NCBI RefSeq assembly: GCF_013342145.1
Contig: NZ_JABUQZ010000001.1
Location: forward strand, 868,001-932,000
Length of the DNA stretch: 64,000 nucleotides
Direction: 5' to 3'
From: Haloterrigena gelatinilytica
Lineage (GTDB): Archaea > Halobacteriota > Halobacteria > Halobacteriales > Natrialbaceae
The stretch's first letter is position 1. Every line of letters begins with the position of its first letter. Positions 1-9,248 of this stretch are shown one piece after another. Made by a program: the position numbers and the translations under genes. The notes beneath the pieces were generated by a model that was given only the letters and a program-made list of their open reading frames with translations, did no database searches and was not told where the DNA came from.

Positions 1-1
1 G

Positions 2-1174
2 GCCGAGGAGCAGAACATCCAGGTCGAGGTCGCGATGCAGGCCACCGAGGAACTGCAGGGCTCGATCCACGCCTTCGCGAACAACATCAACACCCGCGAG
101 GGCGGCACCCACCTCACCGGCTTCAAGACCGCGCTGACCCGGACGGTCAACGACTACGCGAAGGACAACGACATGCTCGGCGACTTAGAGGACAACCTCA
201 AGGGCGAGGACATCCGCGAGGGGCTCACCGCCGTCATCTCGGTCAAACACCCCGACCCGCAGTTCGAGGGCCAGACGAAGACGAAACTCGGCAACAGCGA
301 GGTCCGAGGTATCGTCGAGAGTTCGATGCACGAAGGCCTTGGCACCTACTTCGAGGAACACCCCGACACCGCTCAGGCCATCGTCACGAAGGCCGTCGAG
401 GCTGCGAAGGCCCGCAAGGCCGCCCAGAAGGCCGAGGAGCTCACGCGACGGAAGTCCGCCCTCGAGTCCACGTCCTTACCCGGAAAGCTGGCCGACTGCC
501 AGACCAAGGACCCCGACGAGGCCGAACTGTTCATCGCGGAGGGTGACTCCGCCGGCGGCAGCGCCAAACAGGCGCGGAATCCGGACTTCCAGGCGATCCT
601 CCCCATCAAGGGGAAGATTCTGAACGTCGAGAAACACCGTCTCGACCGCATCCTCGAGAACGACGAGATCCGGAACATGATCACCGCCATCGGCGCGGGG
701 ATCGGCGACGAGTTCGACGTCGAGGACGTCCGCTACAAGAAGATCATCATGGCGACCGACGCCGACGTCGACGGCGCTCACATCCGGACGCTGCTGTTGA
801 CGTTCTTCTACCGCCACATGCGCCCGCTGCTCGAGGGCGGCTACGTCTACGCGACCCAGCCACCCCTCTACCGGATTCGCTACCGCGGCGAGACCTACGA
901 CGCGATGACCGAGCAAGAACGCGACGAGATCGTCGCGGAGAAATGCGACGGGAACCCGTCGCAGGTCCAGCGGTTCAAGGGACTGGGCGAGATGAACCCC
1001 CAACAGCTCTGGGACACGACGATGGACCCCGACAACCGCATCCTCAAACAGATCACCATCGAGGACGCCGCGGCGGCGGACAAGATGTTCTCCGTCCTGA
1101 TGGGCGACGCCGTCGAGCCCCGCAAGCAGTTCATCAAGGACAACGCGCCGGAGGCCGAATGGATCGATATCTAA
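2..1174 (+). CDS. gyrB: DNA gyrase subunit B, C-terminal part (5' end outside window)
   Basis: The reading frame is open from base 2, so the N-terminal ATPase half lies upstream of the window. What remains is the end of the transducer domain and the TOPRIM/tail region. The TOPRIM signature EGDSAGG is encoded near 540-560, and the Mg-binding [20 protein letters not shown] motif near 760-815, followed by the conserved PPLYR and [15 protein letters not shown] stretches. The family supplies ATP-driven strand passage for negative supercoiling as a GyrA2B2 tetramer. gyrA follows on the same strand, so the pair is probably one operon despite the 201-nt gap. Identity is certain; only the N-terminus is missing. 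Confidence 0.97.
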   Translation, partial: AEEQNIQVEVAMQATEELQGSIHAFANNINTREGGTHLTGFKTALTRTVNDYAKDNDMLGDLEDNLKGEDIREGLTAVISVKHPDPQFEGQTKTKLGNSEVRGIVESSMHEGLGTYFEEHPDTAQAIVTKAVEAAKARKAAQKAEELTRRKSALESTSLPGKLADCQTKDPDEAELFIAEGDSAGGSAKQARNPDFQAILPIKGKILNVEKHRLDRILENDEIRNMITAIGAGIGDEFDVEDVRYKKIIMATDADVDGAHIRTLLLTFFYRHMRPLLEGGYVYATQPPLYRIRYRGETYDAMTEQERDEIVAEKCDGNPSQVQRFKGLGEMNPQQLWDTTMDPDNRILKQITIEDAAAADKMFSVLMGDAVEPRKQFIKDNAPEAEWIDI

Positions 1175-1190
1175 CAAACTTTTGCGCTGC

Positions 1191-1312
1191 GGGTCAGCTT
1201 CGCTGACCCTCGGCAAAACTTTGATGAAAAGCACTCCTCCCTCCCCTCCGCGCGGCAAGCCGCGCTCCGGGTCGGTCGTCGGCCCGTTCGAGCGTCCACA
1301 CAGCGGACGCTC
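1191..1312. other. Three consecutive perfect hairpins in the gyrB-gyrA gap
   Basis: Within 122 nt are three perfect stem-loops: an 8-bp stem with a 3-nt loop at 1191-1209 (GGGTCAGC/GCTGACCC), a 7-bp stem with a 2-nt loop at 1250-1265 (GCGCGGC/GCCGCGC) and an 8-bp stem with a 7-nt loop at 1290-1312 (GAGCGTCC/GGACGCTC). The first is flanked by near-complementary tracts, CAAACTTTTGC and GCAAAACTTTG, that would lengthen it with one mismatch. No T-tract follows the later stems. They may affect transcript processing or gyrA expression, or may be mobile palindromic elements; the sequence alone cannot decide. Confidence 0.7.
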
Positions 1313-1375
1313 TCACGGATGCAGTGCTTGACACCAATCGCACGCAACCAACGCAATCACGAACTCCAATGACAC

Positions 1376-3880
1376 ATGAGCTCAGACGTACCCGATCCGA
1401 CTGACGTACAGGCACGAGCGGTAGAGAACGTCCGCATCGAGGACGAGATGGAGCAGTCGTATATCGACTACGCGATGTCCGTCATCGCGGGTCGCGCGCT
1501 CCCGCGGGTGGAGGACGGCCTGAAACCCGTCCACCGGCGCATCCTCTACGCGATGCACGAGATGGGCGTCTCGAGCGGCTCCTCCCACCGCAAGTCCTCC
1601 TCGATCGTCGGGGAGACGATGGGTGACTACCACCCCCACGGCGACAGCGCGATCTACGACACCCTGGTCCGGATGGCCCAGGACTTCTCGATGCGCTACC
1701 CGCTGGTCGACGGCCAGGGGAACTTCGGATCGATGGACGGCGATCCGGCCGCCGCCCAGCGGTACACCGAGGCGCGGATGTCCTCGATCTCCGAGGAACT
1801 GCTCGAGGATATCGACAAGGACACCGTCGACTTCTCGGCGAACTACGACGACCGCCTGCAGGAGCCCGACGTGCTCCCCGCGGCGTTCCCGAACCTCCTC
1901 GTGAACGGTTCCTCGGGGATCGCGGTCGGGATGTCGACGAACATCCCGCCGCACAACTTGGGCGAGGTCGTCGACGCGACGATCGAACTGATCGACGACC
2001 CCGACGCGACGGTCGAGGACCTGATGGACCACGTCAAGGGCCCCGACTTCCCGACCGGCGCGAACATCGTCGGCCGCGACGCCATCTACTCCGCCTACAA
2101 GACCGGCCGCGGCCGCATCCGCGTCCGCGCCGAGTTCGAGGTCGAGGAGTGGAAGAACGGCCGCGAGCGGATCGTCGTCACGGAACTGCCCTTCCAGGCC
2201 AACAAGGCCCGTCTCGTCGAGCGCATCGCCGAGGACGTCAACGAGGGCGAACTCGAGGGAATCTCCGACCTTCGCGACGAGTCCGACCGCGACGGCGTCC
2301 GCATCGTCATCGAACTCAAGCGCGGCGCCAACAGCGAGGTCGTCAAGAACCGCCTGCTCGAGAACCACTTAGAGCGCACCTTCGGCGTCATCAACCTCGC
2401 GCTGGTCGACGGCCAGCCGCGAGTGCTCTCGCTGAAGGAGACCCTAGAGGAGTACGTCGCCCACCGCCGCGAGGTCGTTCGCCGGCGCAGCGAGTACGAT
2501 CTCGCGGAGGCCGAAGATCGGGCCCACATCCTCGAGGGGCGGCTGACCGCCGTCGAGAACGCCGACGACGTCGTCGAACTGATCCGCAACAGCGAGACCC
2601 GATCGGACGCGAAGGAGAACCTACAGGAGGCCTACGACTTCTCGCAGGATCAGGCCGACCACATCGTCCGGATGCAACTCGGTAGTCTGACCTCGATGGA
2701 GACCACCGAGATCGAAGAAGAGTACGAGGAGGTCCAGGCCGAGATCGAACGCCTGAACGCCATCCTCGAGAGCGAGGAAGAGCTGCTGTCGGTCATCAAG
2801 GACGAACTCCGCGAGATCAAGGAAGAGTACGGCGACGAGCGGCGGACCTCGATCGTCGAGGACCAGGGGACGGTCACCCACGAGGACCTCATCCCCGAGG
2901 AGGAGGTCTTCGTCGTCATGACCGAGGACGACTACGTCAAGCGGATGCCCATCGACCAGTTCGACCCCCAGGGTCGAGGCGGTAAGGGCATCATCGGCGC
3001 GGACGTCAAGGAAGGCGACCGCGTCTCGACGGTGTTCCGCGCGAACACCCACGACTACCTGCTGTGCTTTACCAACCAGGGGAAGGTCTACCAGCTCAAG
3101 ACCTACGAGATCCCCGAGATGGGCCGGACCGCCCGCGGCAAGTCGGCGGTCAACATCCTCGATCTCGATCCCGGCGAGGACATCACGGCCATCGTCGACA
3201 CCGACGCCTTCGGCGACGGCGAGTTCGTGACGATGGCCACCCGCCACGGCTACGTCAAACGAACCGGCGGCGAGGAGTTCGATAACATTCGCTCGACGGG
3301 GATCATCGCGGCCGATCTCGAGGAGGGCGACGAACTCGTCGACGTCGAGGTCACCGACGGCTCGCAGGATCTGGTCATCGCCACCGAGGGCGGCATGACG
3401 ATCCGCTTCGACGAGGACGAGGTCCGCGCGATGGGACGGAACGCTCGCGGGGTCAACGGGATCAAGCTCCAGGGCGACGACGCGGTCGCCGGACTGGTCG
3501 CGACCGACGAAGCGGACGGCCAGGCCCTGTTGACCGTCACTCGGAACGGGTACGGCAAGCGGACCCGGCTCTCGGAGTATCGCACCCAGTCTCGGTACGG
3601 CAAGGGACTGATCGACATCAAGACGGGCGACCGAAACGGACCCGTGACGGCCGTCAAGGCGGTCGACGACGACGATCAGCTGGTGATGATGAGCGAGGAC
3701 GGCCAGATCGTCCGGACGCGCGTCGACGAAATTTCGACGGTCGGGCGCAACACGATGGGCGTGATCGTCATGGACGTCGAGGACGGCGACGCGGTCGCCA
3801 GCGTCGACGACATTCCGGCGGCCGCGACGGGCGACGTCGATGCGGACGCCGACGTCCCTGCCGACGCCGAGGAGAACTGA
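1376..3880 (+). CDS. gyrA: DNA gyrase subunit A
   Basis: An 834-aa protein of normal GyrA length. The breakage-reunion domain begins with the [19 protein letters not shown] segment. The catalytic tyrosine is Y130 in [11 protein letters not shown], and the quinolone-determining segment reads [10 protein letters not shown] (S91, D95). A coiled-coil tower lies near residues 360-480. The C-terminal beta-pinwheel repeats include a GyrA-box-like QGRGGKG near residue 535, followed by an acidic tail. It forms the DNA cleavage core with GyrB. The start is the ATG at 1376; an upstream ATG at 1369 is out of frame. The tail of Asp/Ala repeats is typical of haloarchaeal acidification. Confidence 0.97.
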   Translation: MSSDVPDPTDVQARAVENVRIEDEMEQSYIDYAMSVIAGRALPRVEDGLKPVHRRILYAMHEMGVSSGSSHRKSSSIVGETMGDYHPHGDSAIYDTLVRMAQDFSMRYPLVDGQGNFGSMDGDPAAAQRYTEARMSSISEELLEDIDKDTVDFSANYDDRLQEPDVLPAAFPNLLVNGSSGIAVGMSTNIPPHNLGEVVDATIELIDDPDATVEDLMDHVKGPDFPTGANIVGRDAIYSAYKTGRGRIRVRAEFEVEEWKNGRERIVVTELPFQANKARLVERIAEDVNEGELEGISDLRDESDRDGVRIVIELKRGANSEVVKNRLLENHLERTFGVINLALVDGQPRVLSLKETLEEYVAHRREVVRRRSEYDLAEAEDRAHILEGRLTAVENADDVVELIRNSETRSDAKENLQEAYDFSQDQADHIVRMQLGSLTSMETTEIEEEYEEVQAEIERLNAILESEEELLSVIKDELREIKEEYGDERRTSIVEDQGTVTHEDLIPEEEVFVVMTEDDYVKRMPIDQFDPQGRGGKGIIGADVKEGDRVSTVFRANTHDYLLCFTNQGKVYQLKTYEIPEMGRTARGKSAVNILDLDPGEDITAIVDTDAFGDGEFVTMATRHGYVKRTGGEEFDNIRSTGIIAADLEEGDELVDVEVTDGSQDLVIATEGGMTIRFDEDEVRAMGRNARGVNGIKLQGDDAVAGLVATDEADGQALLTVTRNGYGKRTRLSEYRTQSRYGKGLIDIKTGDRNGPVTAVKAVDDDDQLVMMSEDGQIVRTRVDEISTVGRNTMGVIVMDVEDGDAVASVDDIPAAATGDVDADADVPADAEEN

Positions 3881-4081
3881 CGGCCGCGGCCGGTAGCCCG
3901 GCTGGCTATCGAACCCGTCGAACGCGATAGCGACCGTCGCTCTTTTCGTCGCTCGAGTAAGCGTCGAGAGTCTCGACTCCGGGACTCGAGGCGCCGTCGT
4001 GCGACAGAATATCACGCGAGCGGGCGGACCGCTGGAACGCGAAGAGAGCGAAGAAAAATCGAGAGCGATCGTCGGTCGCCG

Positions 4082-4615
4082 TTAGTGGGACGGCTCTTCG
4101 GCCGGGGCGACCATGTCTTCGATCCGCAGGATGAGGATGTTGTTCGTGTCGTCCTTGCCGTCGACGCGGCCATCGATGAGGAGCTTCGACAGCGGGGTCG
4201 GGCCGACGGTGACGGCGTCGTCCTCGTGAATGTCGCCCAGCGCGCCCTGAATGTGGATCTCGGCGCGGCAGAGTTCGGGGTGGTGGACGCTCGAGAGGTC
4301 GATCTCCTCGACGATGACGTCGTCGATGGGTTCGCCCTCGTGTTCGATCGGGACCGAGGCCGGGTCGTCCATCTGCTGGATCTCGAGGGCCTCGTAGGCC
4401 GAGGCCGTGGGTTTGTACCCGCCTTTGGGGCCGGGTACGCCCTCTACGAGTTGGAGGGCTTTGAGACTCTGCATCTGGTTACGGATCGTCCCGGGGTTGC
4501 GGTCGACCTGTTCGGCGATATCCTCGCCTTTGATCGCGGCTTCGGACTCCTTGTGCAGATTCGTCAGTGCACGGAGGATCTTCTTCTGGCTGGGGGTGAG
4601 TTCGATGGATGACAT
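4082..4615 (-). CDS. Winged-helix transcriptional regulator, Rrf2/MarR-like haloarchaeal family
   Basis: A 177-aa protein. Residues 1-65 form a winged helix-turn-helix (LTPSQKKILRAL, then GEDIAEQVDRNPGTIRNQMQSLKAL). The rest is a beta-rich acidic domain with PTPLSKLLIDGRV that I cannot name securely; it might be a sensor or dimerization domain. Haloarchaeal relatives are usually annotated as Rrf2-family regulators, but no cysteines for an iron-sulfur cluster of IscR type are present apart from one in HPELCRAEIH. It converges on gyrA. A TTAAAC-like AT-rich stretch upstream near 4637-4645 could be its promoter. The regulator class is clear; its target is unknown. Confidence 0.7.
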   Translation of the reverse strand: MSSIELTPSQKKILRALTNLHKESEAAIKGEDIAEQVDRNPGTIRNQMQSLKALQLVEGVPGPKGGYKPTASAYEALEIQQMDDPASVPIEHEGEPIDDVIVEEIDLSSVHHPELCRAEIHIQGALGDIHEDDAVTVGPTPLSKLLIDGRVDGKDDTNNILILRIEDMVAPAEEPSH

Positions 4616-4758
4616 ACTGAATCGTTCGTAATTGATTTCCTTAAACCCGACGGGTGAGCCGGGAGTAACGCGGTAATTCTGTCGTTCGAACGCACCCTAG
4701 TAAGGTGTTTTGTTTCGGCGATCGACGGCCGGGTGCGTTCGCCGATCCGTCCGGCGGT

Positions 4759-4937
4759 TCAGCCCGCGGCGAGCCACGCCTCGAGGTGGAACTGAAGGCG
4801 AAGTGACGCCGCGGCGGCGCCGTTCGATCCCGCGCGACCGCGCCGACGAACGTCGGCCCCTCCGTGACGCCGTGGATCGCGAACGCCAGCACGTACGGCA
4901 CGACCCGGGTCGAGTTCCCCTGAACGAACGCGACGCC
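4759..4937 (-). pseudogene. Possible remnant of a ZIP-family metal transporter
   Basis: Directly after the stop of the DtxR-type gene, the minus strand encodes, without a usable start, a hydrophobic stretch containing VLAFAIHGVTEGPTFVG. This resembles the metal-site HNxPEG / HNxTEG motif in ZIP transporter membrane helices. A continuation, FHLEAWLAAG followed by a stop, lies in a different frame near 4759-4790. Regulator-transporter adjacency would fit a decayed metal uptake gene. The match is short and frame-broken, so this is only a suggestion. The rest of the 4616-4940 gap holds no gene I can support. Confidence 0.22.
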
Positions 4938-4940
4938 GGA

Positions 4941-5621
4941 CTACTGTTCGAGTTCCGGCGGCTCGGTGACGCGGACGTGGTGGGCGACGGACTCGGGCAG
5001 GGAGACGTCGGAGTCGTGGTCGCTCGAGCGGGCGGTGATCATCCCGAAGGGGGCGACCTCGACGATCTCGAGTTCGACGCCGGGTCTGACCCCGTGTTCG
5101 GCGAGGTAGGAGAGGACGTCGGCGTCGCGGTCGGCGACCTCCTCGACGATCACGGTGTCGCCCGCCGAGAACGAGGTGACGGATTCGCCCTCGGGGCGTT
5201 CGGGCGGCTCGAGGTCGGCGCCGGGGATCGGCGCGCCGTGGGGGTCGACCGTCGGTTCGCCGAGGACGTCCGCGACGCGGGCCTCGAAGTCCTCGCTGAT
5301 GTGGTGCTCGAGCCGGTCGGCCTCCTCGTGGACCTCCGCCCAGTCGTAGTCGAGGTGTTCGGTGAGGTAGGCCTCGAGCAGCCGGTGGTGACGGACGACC
5401 TCGAGGGCGACGGTTTCGCCCTCGTCGGTCAGGGTGACGCCCCTGTACTTCTCGCGGTCGACGAGTCCTCGCTCCTCGAGTTTGTCGAGCATGCTGGTGA
5501 CCGTCGGCGACGTGACGTCCAGCTCGTCGGCGATGGCCGACGTCTTGATTCGGTCGTCGGTCTCGCGCTGGAGCTGGTAGATCGTCTTGAGGTAGTCCTC
5601 CATCACGTCGCTCAGCATCAT
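4941..5621 (-). CDS. DtxR/MntR-family metal-dependent transcriptional regulator
   Basis: A 226-aa protein with the three DtxR-family parts: an N-terminal winged helix (residues 1-62, TSAIADELDVTSPTVTSMLDKLEE), a metal-binding dimerization domain (62-140, containing RHHRLLEAYL and EEADRLEHHI), and a C-terminal FeoA/SH3-like domain (about 150-226). The MEDY segment matches the MntR N-terminal metal site, but the next ligand position is Lys rather than Glu. Family members repress or activate metal-transport genes when loaded with Mn or Fe. Two ATGs are adjacent (5621 and 5618); either may be used. A perfect palindrome sits 12 nt upstream, suggesting autoregulation, and arginase is divergent. Confidence 0.88.
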   Translation of the reverse strand: MMLSDVMEDYLKTIYQLQRETDDRIKTSAIADELDVTSPTVTSMLDKLEERGLVDREKYRGVTLTDEGETVALEVVRHHRLLEAYLTEHLDYDWAEVHEEADRLEHHISEDFEARVADVLGEPTVDPHGAPIPGADLEPPERPEGESVTSFSAGDTVIVEEVADRDADVLSYLAEHGVRPGVELEIVEVAPFGMITARSSDHDSDVSLPESVAHHVRVTEPPELEQ

Positions 5622-5632
5622 GGTGATCGGAT

Positions 5633-5646
5633 TTAGACGGGTCTAA
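5633..5646. promoter_or_regulatory. Palindromic operator candidate for the DtxR-type regulator
   Basis: TTAGACGGGTCTAA is a perfect inverted repeat, TTAGAC-GG-GTCTAA. It lies between the divergent regulator (start 5621) and arginase (start 5707) genes and overlaps the likely core promoter/transcription start of the regulator. Its form resembles operators of DtxR/MntR-type proteins, which are AT-edged palindromes with a short GC centre. Binding is inferred from position and symmetry. Confidence 0.55.
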
Positions 5647-5706
5647 CCCTAAAGCTGTCGCCGTCTCTATCGCCACCGTCAAACCGCCGGGCGACGAAGG
5701 CCGAGT

Positions 5707-6627
5707 ATGGCTACGACCGTCAGAATCATCGGCGCGCCGATGGACTACGGGGCGGATCGCCGCGGCGTGGACATGGGACCGTCGGCGATCAGGTACGCCG
5801 AGGTGGCCGATCGGCTCTCGGACGCCGGCGTCACCGCCGTCGACGACGGCGACCTCTCGATTCCGCGGGCCGAGGAGCGCGATCCCAACACCGACGAGCC
5901 GATCGAGGGGACGGCGAAGTTCCTCCGGGAGGTCGAGGACGTCTGTACGCGGCTGGAAGAACGAGTCGCGGAAACGCTGGCGGACGGCGAGTTTCCGCTC
6001 GTGCTGGGCGGGGACCACTCGGTCGCCATCGGTTCGATGCGCGGTTCGGCCCGCGAGGCGGACCTCGGCGCGATCTGGTTCGACGCCCACGCGGACCTCA
6101 ACACGCCAGCGACGTCGCCCAGCGGCAACGTCCACGGGATGCCGCTGGCCGCGACGCTGGGCCGGGGCGCCTTCGGCGACCTCTCGTGGGCCCGCGCGCC
6201 GCGCGTCCGCGAGGAATCGATCGCCTACGTCGGCCTCCGGAGCATCGACGAGCGCGAGCGCGAACTGGTCCGCGACAGCGAGATGACGGCGTACACGATG
6301 GCCGACATCGACGAGCGCGGGATGACCGCCGTTGTCGAAGACGCCCTCGACGTCGCGACCGACGGCACCGACGGCGTCCACGTCAGCCTCGACTTAGACT
6401 GGGTCGATCCCAAGACCGCGCCGGGGGTCGGCACGCCGGTCCGCGGCGGCGTCACCTACCGGGAAGCGCACGCCGCACTCGAGACCGTCTCCGAGCGCCA
6501 CGCGGCCGAGGAGATCGTCCGGTCGATGGACGTCGTCGAGGTCAATCCGATTCTAGATGAGGGGAACGAGACGGCGACCATCGCGGCCGAACTCACCGCG
6601 AGCGCGTTCGGAAACCGAATTCTCTGA
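5707..6627 (+). CDS. rocF: Arginase (ureohydrolase family)
   Basis: A 306-aa protein hydrolysing arginine to ornithine and urea, by family. The N-terminal MDYGADRRGVDMGPSAIRYA block is typical of arginase rather than agmatinase. Manganese ligands are visible in GGDHSVAIGS, DAHADLN and SLDLDWVDP, and the C-terminal VEVNPILDEGNETA block is also arginase-like. The usual D-V-D-A-L-D-P core is varied to DLDWVDP, keeping both aspartates. It is transcribed divergently from the Mn/Fe-type DtxR regulator across 85 nt. Because arginase needs two Mn ions, control by that regulator is plausible but inferred. Confidence 0.85.
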   Translation: MATTVRIIGAPMDYGADRRGVDMGPSAIRYAEVADRLSDAGVTAVDDGDLSIPRAEERDPNTDEPIEGTAKFLREVEDVCTRLEERVAETLADGEFPLVLGGDHSVAIGSMRGSAREADLGAIWFDAHADLNTPATSPSGNVHGMPLAATLGRGAFGDLSWARAPRVREESIAYVGLRSIDERERELVRDSEMTAYTMADIDERGMTAVVEDALDVATDGTDGVHVSLDLDWVDPKTAPGVGTPVRGGVTYREAHAALETVSERHAAEEIVRSMDVVEVNPILDEGNETATIAAELTASAFGNRIL

Positions 6628-6738
6628 ACAGTTGTCGTTGCGGAGACAGTTTCCGACGGCGATACGTTGCATGGGAATACCTAACACGTGCATGAACGTT
6701 CCAACACCTTTGTATCGGAGGGTTTCGGAATAGGAGAT

Positions 6739-7905
6739 ATGACTGAGAACGTCGTCGTACTCGGAGCCGGTTACGCCGGTGCCGGTGCGATCAACAAGCT
6801 CCAGTCGGAGCTCGGGGGTAATGCACGGCTGACCTGGATCGCTGACGTCGACTATCATCTGGTTCTTCACGAATCCCACCGCGTCATTCGGGATCCGGAC
6901 GTTCGCTCGGACATCACCTTCCCGGTCACCCAGATCGCCGATCCGTCGACCCGATTCATCCAGGACGAGGTCGTCGGCCTCGACGTCGACGACCAGGTCG
7001 TCGAACTCGCCGACAGCGAGGACGTCGAATACGACTACGTTCTCGTCGGTCTGGGCAGCCAGACCGCCTACTACGGCATCCCCGGCCTCGAGGAGCACTC
7101 GCTGACCCTGAAGAGTCTCGACGACGCCCTCGAGATCCACGACACCGTCAAGGAGGCCAGCCAGGAGGCCACCCGCGCGAGCCCGCACAGGTCGTCATCG
7201 GCGGCGCCGGGCTCTCGGGCATCCAGACCGCCGGCGAGATCGCGGAGTTCCGCGACAACCACCGCGCGCCGATCGAGATCCACCTCGTCGAGGCCTTAGA
7301 AGAGATCTTCCCCGGCAACGACCCCGAGATCCAGCAGGCCCTGCGCGACCTGCTCGAGGAATCGGGCGTCCAGATCCACACGGACGACCCGATCACCGAG
7401 GCCACCGAAGATCACATCGAGTTCGACGAGGGTGATCCCTCGATCACGACGTCCTCGTCTGGACCGGCGGCATCACCGGCCGCGACGCCTTCGACGACGC
7501 CGACCTCGAGAAGGAGCACAACCGCCTCAACACGGAGGCCAACTTCCAGACCTCCGACGAGCGCGTCTTCGCCATCGGCGACTCGGCGATCATCAACCAG
7601 GGCGACCAGCCCGCGCCGCCGACCGCCCAGGCCGCCTGGCAGGCCGCCGAGGTCGCCGGCGAGAACATCTCCGCGCCATCGAGAACCGTCCGCTGCGGAC
7701 CTGGGAGCACGAGGACAAGGGGACCGTCATCTCCGTCGGCGAGAAGGCCGTCGCCCACGAGGTCAAGCCGGCGTTCGGCGTCTCCCTGCCCGTCGACACG
7801 TTCGGCGGCGCCCCCGCGAAGAACCTCAAGAAGATGATCGCGGCCCGCTGGATCGCGGACATCACCTCCTGGAACGAGGCTCGCAAGTCCTGGTCGTCGC
7901 TGTAA
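6739..7905 (+). pseudogene. NADH dehydrogenase-like (NDH-2 family) FAD oxidoreductase gene, interrupted by three 1-nt deletions
   Basis: Start MTENVVVLGAGYAGAGA carries the FAD dinucleotide fold. The frame then slips three times, always by the loss of one base: near 7178 (before AQVVIGGAGLSGIQTAGE, the NAD fold), near 7441 (before HDVLVWTGGITGRDAF) and near 7671 (before RAIENRPLRTWEHEDKG). Adding one base at each point gives 389 aa plus a stop, a normal length for haloarchaeal NDH-2-like proteins. Residues on both sides of each slip are well conserved, including the GDSA flavin motif and C-terminal SWNEARKSW. It is either a very young pseudogene or three sequencing/assembly errors. As read, no full protein can be made. 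Confidence 0.85.
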
Positions 7906-8025
7906 GCGACTCGATCGACGTCTCGAGTACGACTCGACCCCTGCTTTTTCCGCCGATCGCCGCGGTTGCTACGCGGCTGCCAGTGACCGGCGTTTCCCGA
8001 TCGACTCCCGGTCTTCGACCGTCGA

Positions 8026-8664
8026 TCAGGCGTCGGTCCCGTCGGCGGATCCGACCCCGACGTCTCCGGGTTCGGTCTCGTCGTCCCCCGGTTCGCTATC
8101 GTCGGCTCCGGAATCGGCAGCGGTATCGCCGGCCGTCTCGGCGCTCGCGTCGCCCGCGGCGCTCGAGCCGACCGGTTCGGCCGGGACGCCGGCCACGGTC
8201 GTTCCCGGCGGCACGTCACGGGTGACGAGCGAGTTGGCGGCGACCCGCGCGTTCGCGCCGATCTCGACGCCCGGAAGGACGATCGCGCCGGCGCCGATCA
8301 TCGCGCGTTCGCCGATCACGACCTCGCCCGTGCGGTACTCGTCCTGGAGGAACTCGTGACAGAGGATCGTCGCGTCGTAGCCGACGATCGCCTCGCGTTC
8401 GACGGTGATCAGGTCGGGCCAGAAGACGTCCGGCGTGGCCTCGAGCCCCCAGGAGACGCCGGGGCCGACGGCGGCGCCGAGTCGGCGCAACAGCCACCGT
8501 TTGAGGCGGAGGCTCGGCGAGATTCGGATCAGCCAGACGGCGACGTAGGAGATCGCGACCCGGAGCGGGTTGCGCGCGCGTGTCCAGTCGGCGAGCGAGT
8601 TGCCTGGCCCCGCGGTCGGGTGGTGCCGGATGCGGTCGTGGCGCGAGTCCGTCTCGTCAGTCAC
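8026..8664 (-). CDS. Acyltransferase with left-handed beta-helix (hexapeptide repeat) fold
   Basis: A 212-aa protein. Residues 40-70 are hydrophobic (VAISYVAVWLIRISPSL), perhaps a membrane-contacting helix. Residues 70-165 show hexapeptide repeats (EAIVGYDATILCHEF, GEVVIGERAMIGAGAIVLPG, VEIGANARVAANSLVTRDV, PGTTVAGVPAEPVG), the signature of LbH acetyl/acyltransferases that usually use CoA or ACP donors. The C-terminal 45 residues are acidic low-complexity sequence of Asp/Ser/Ala. The substrate cannot be read from the sequence; sugar or antibiotic acetyltransferases are the nearest functional classes. Neighbours give no clue. Confidence 0.75.
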   Translation of the reverse strand: MTDETDSRHDRIRHHPTAGPGNSLADWTRARNPLRVAISYVAVWLIRISPSLRLKRWLLRRLGAAVGPGVSWGLEATPDVFWPDLITVEREAIVGYDATILCHEFLQDEYRTGEVVIGERAMIGAGAIVLPGVEIGANARVAANSLVTRDVPPGTTVAGVPAEPVGSSAAGDASAETAGDTAADSGADDSEPGDDETEPGDVGVGSADGTDA

Positions 8665-8903
8665 TACCCGGGAGTATGCGGTATCACTACATGAAACCGA
8701 TCGATCGAGGCGGCGCGGGCGCGGTCGCCGTCAGTTCCGGTCGTCCCGCCGGTGGCCGGACTCGGCTCGTCTCGCGGTGGGGAATCGAGCCGTCTCGCGG
8801 ACCGGTCCGTTTCGGACACTGTTCGGTATGCTAGTACAATTGTTCGACCCCTAACTAGTGAGGCACAATGATTGTTCTGAGTCGGTCCGTCGTAGCGGTT
8901 ATC

Positions 8904-9236
8904 ATGCCAGTCCAGCCTGAGTCACTCGAGCGGGAGACCGTCTACTCACTGCTCGCCGATCGGGTTCGCGAGTACTTGCTGTGTCACCTCGCGACCGTCG
9001 ACCGAACGACGGTCCCCGACGCCGCCGAACGACTCGCGGTCTGGAGCCGCGAGACGTCCGAGTTGTGCGCGCGCGAACGGGACGGGTTCGCCGTCCAGTT
9101 GGTTCACAACCACCTCCCGCGACTCGCCGAACACGACGTCGTCGTCTACGACCGCTCGAGCGACGCGGTGGCCACCGGACCGAACTTCGCGGACCTCGAG
9201 CCCTACGTCGACCCGCTCGAGCCGCCGCGCGTCTAG
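8904..9236 (+). CDS. DUF7344-like haloarchaeal winged-helix protein
   Basis: A 110-aa protein starting at MPVQPES; an in-frame GTG/ATG further upstream (8868) would add 12 residues without homology support. The pattern LLADRVREYLLCHLATVD, then ERLAVWSRE, then VQLVHNHLPRLAEHDVVVYDR is that of the haloarchaeal DUF7344 winged-helix family, which occurs alone or fused to signalling modules. A role as a small DNA-binding regulator is inferred from the fold. The preceding 240 nt contain AT-rich stretches (CTAGTACAATTG near 8831) but no other gene. Confidence 0.6.
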   Translation: MPVQPESLERETVYSLLADRVREYLLCHLATVDRTTVPDAAERLAVWSRETSELCARERDGFAVQLVHNHLPRLAEHDVVVYDRSSDAVATGPNFADLEPYVDPLEPPRV

Positions 9237-9248
9237 GTCGGGCGGCGG

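Noticed and set aside
2621-4015. 464-codon minus-strand frame opposite gyrA
   Set aside because: Shadow of gyrA codon bias; hydrophobic Asp/Val repeats without motifs.
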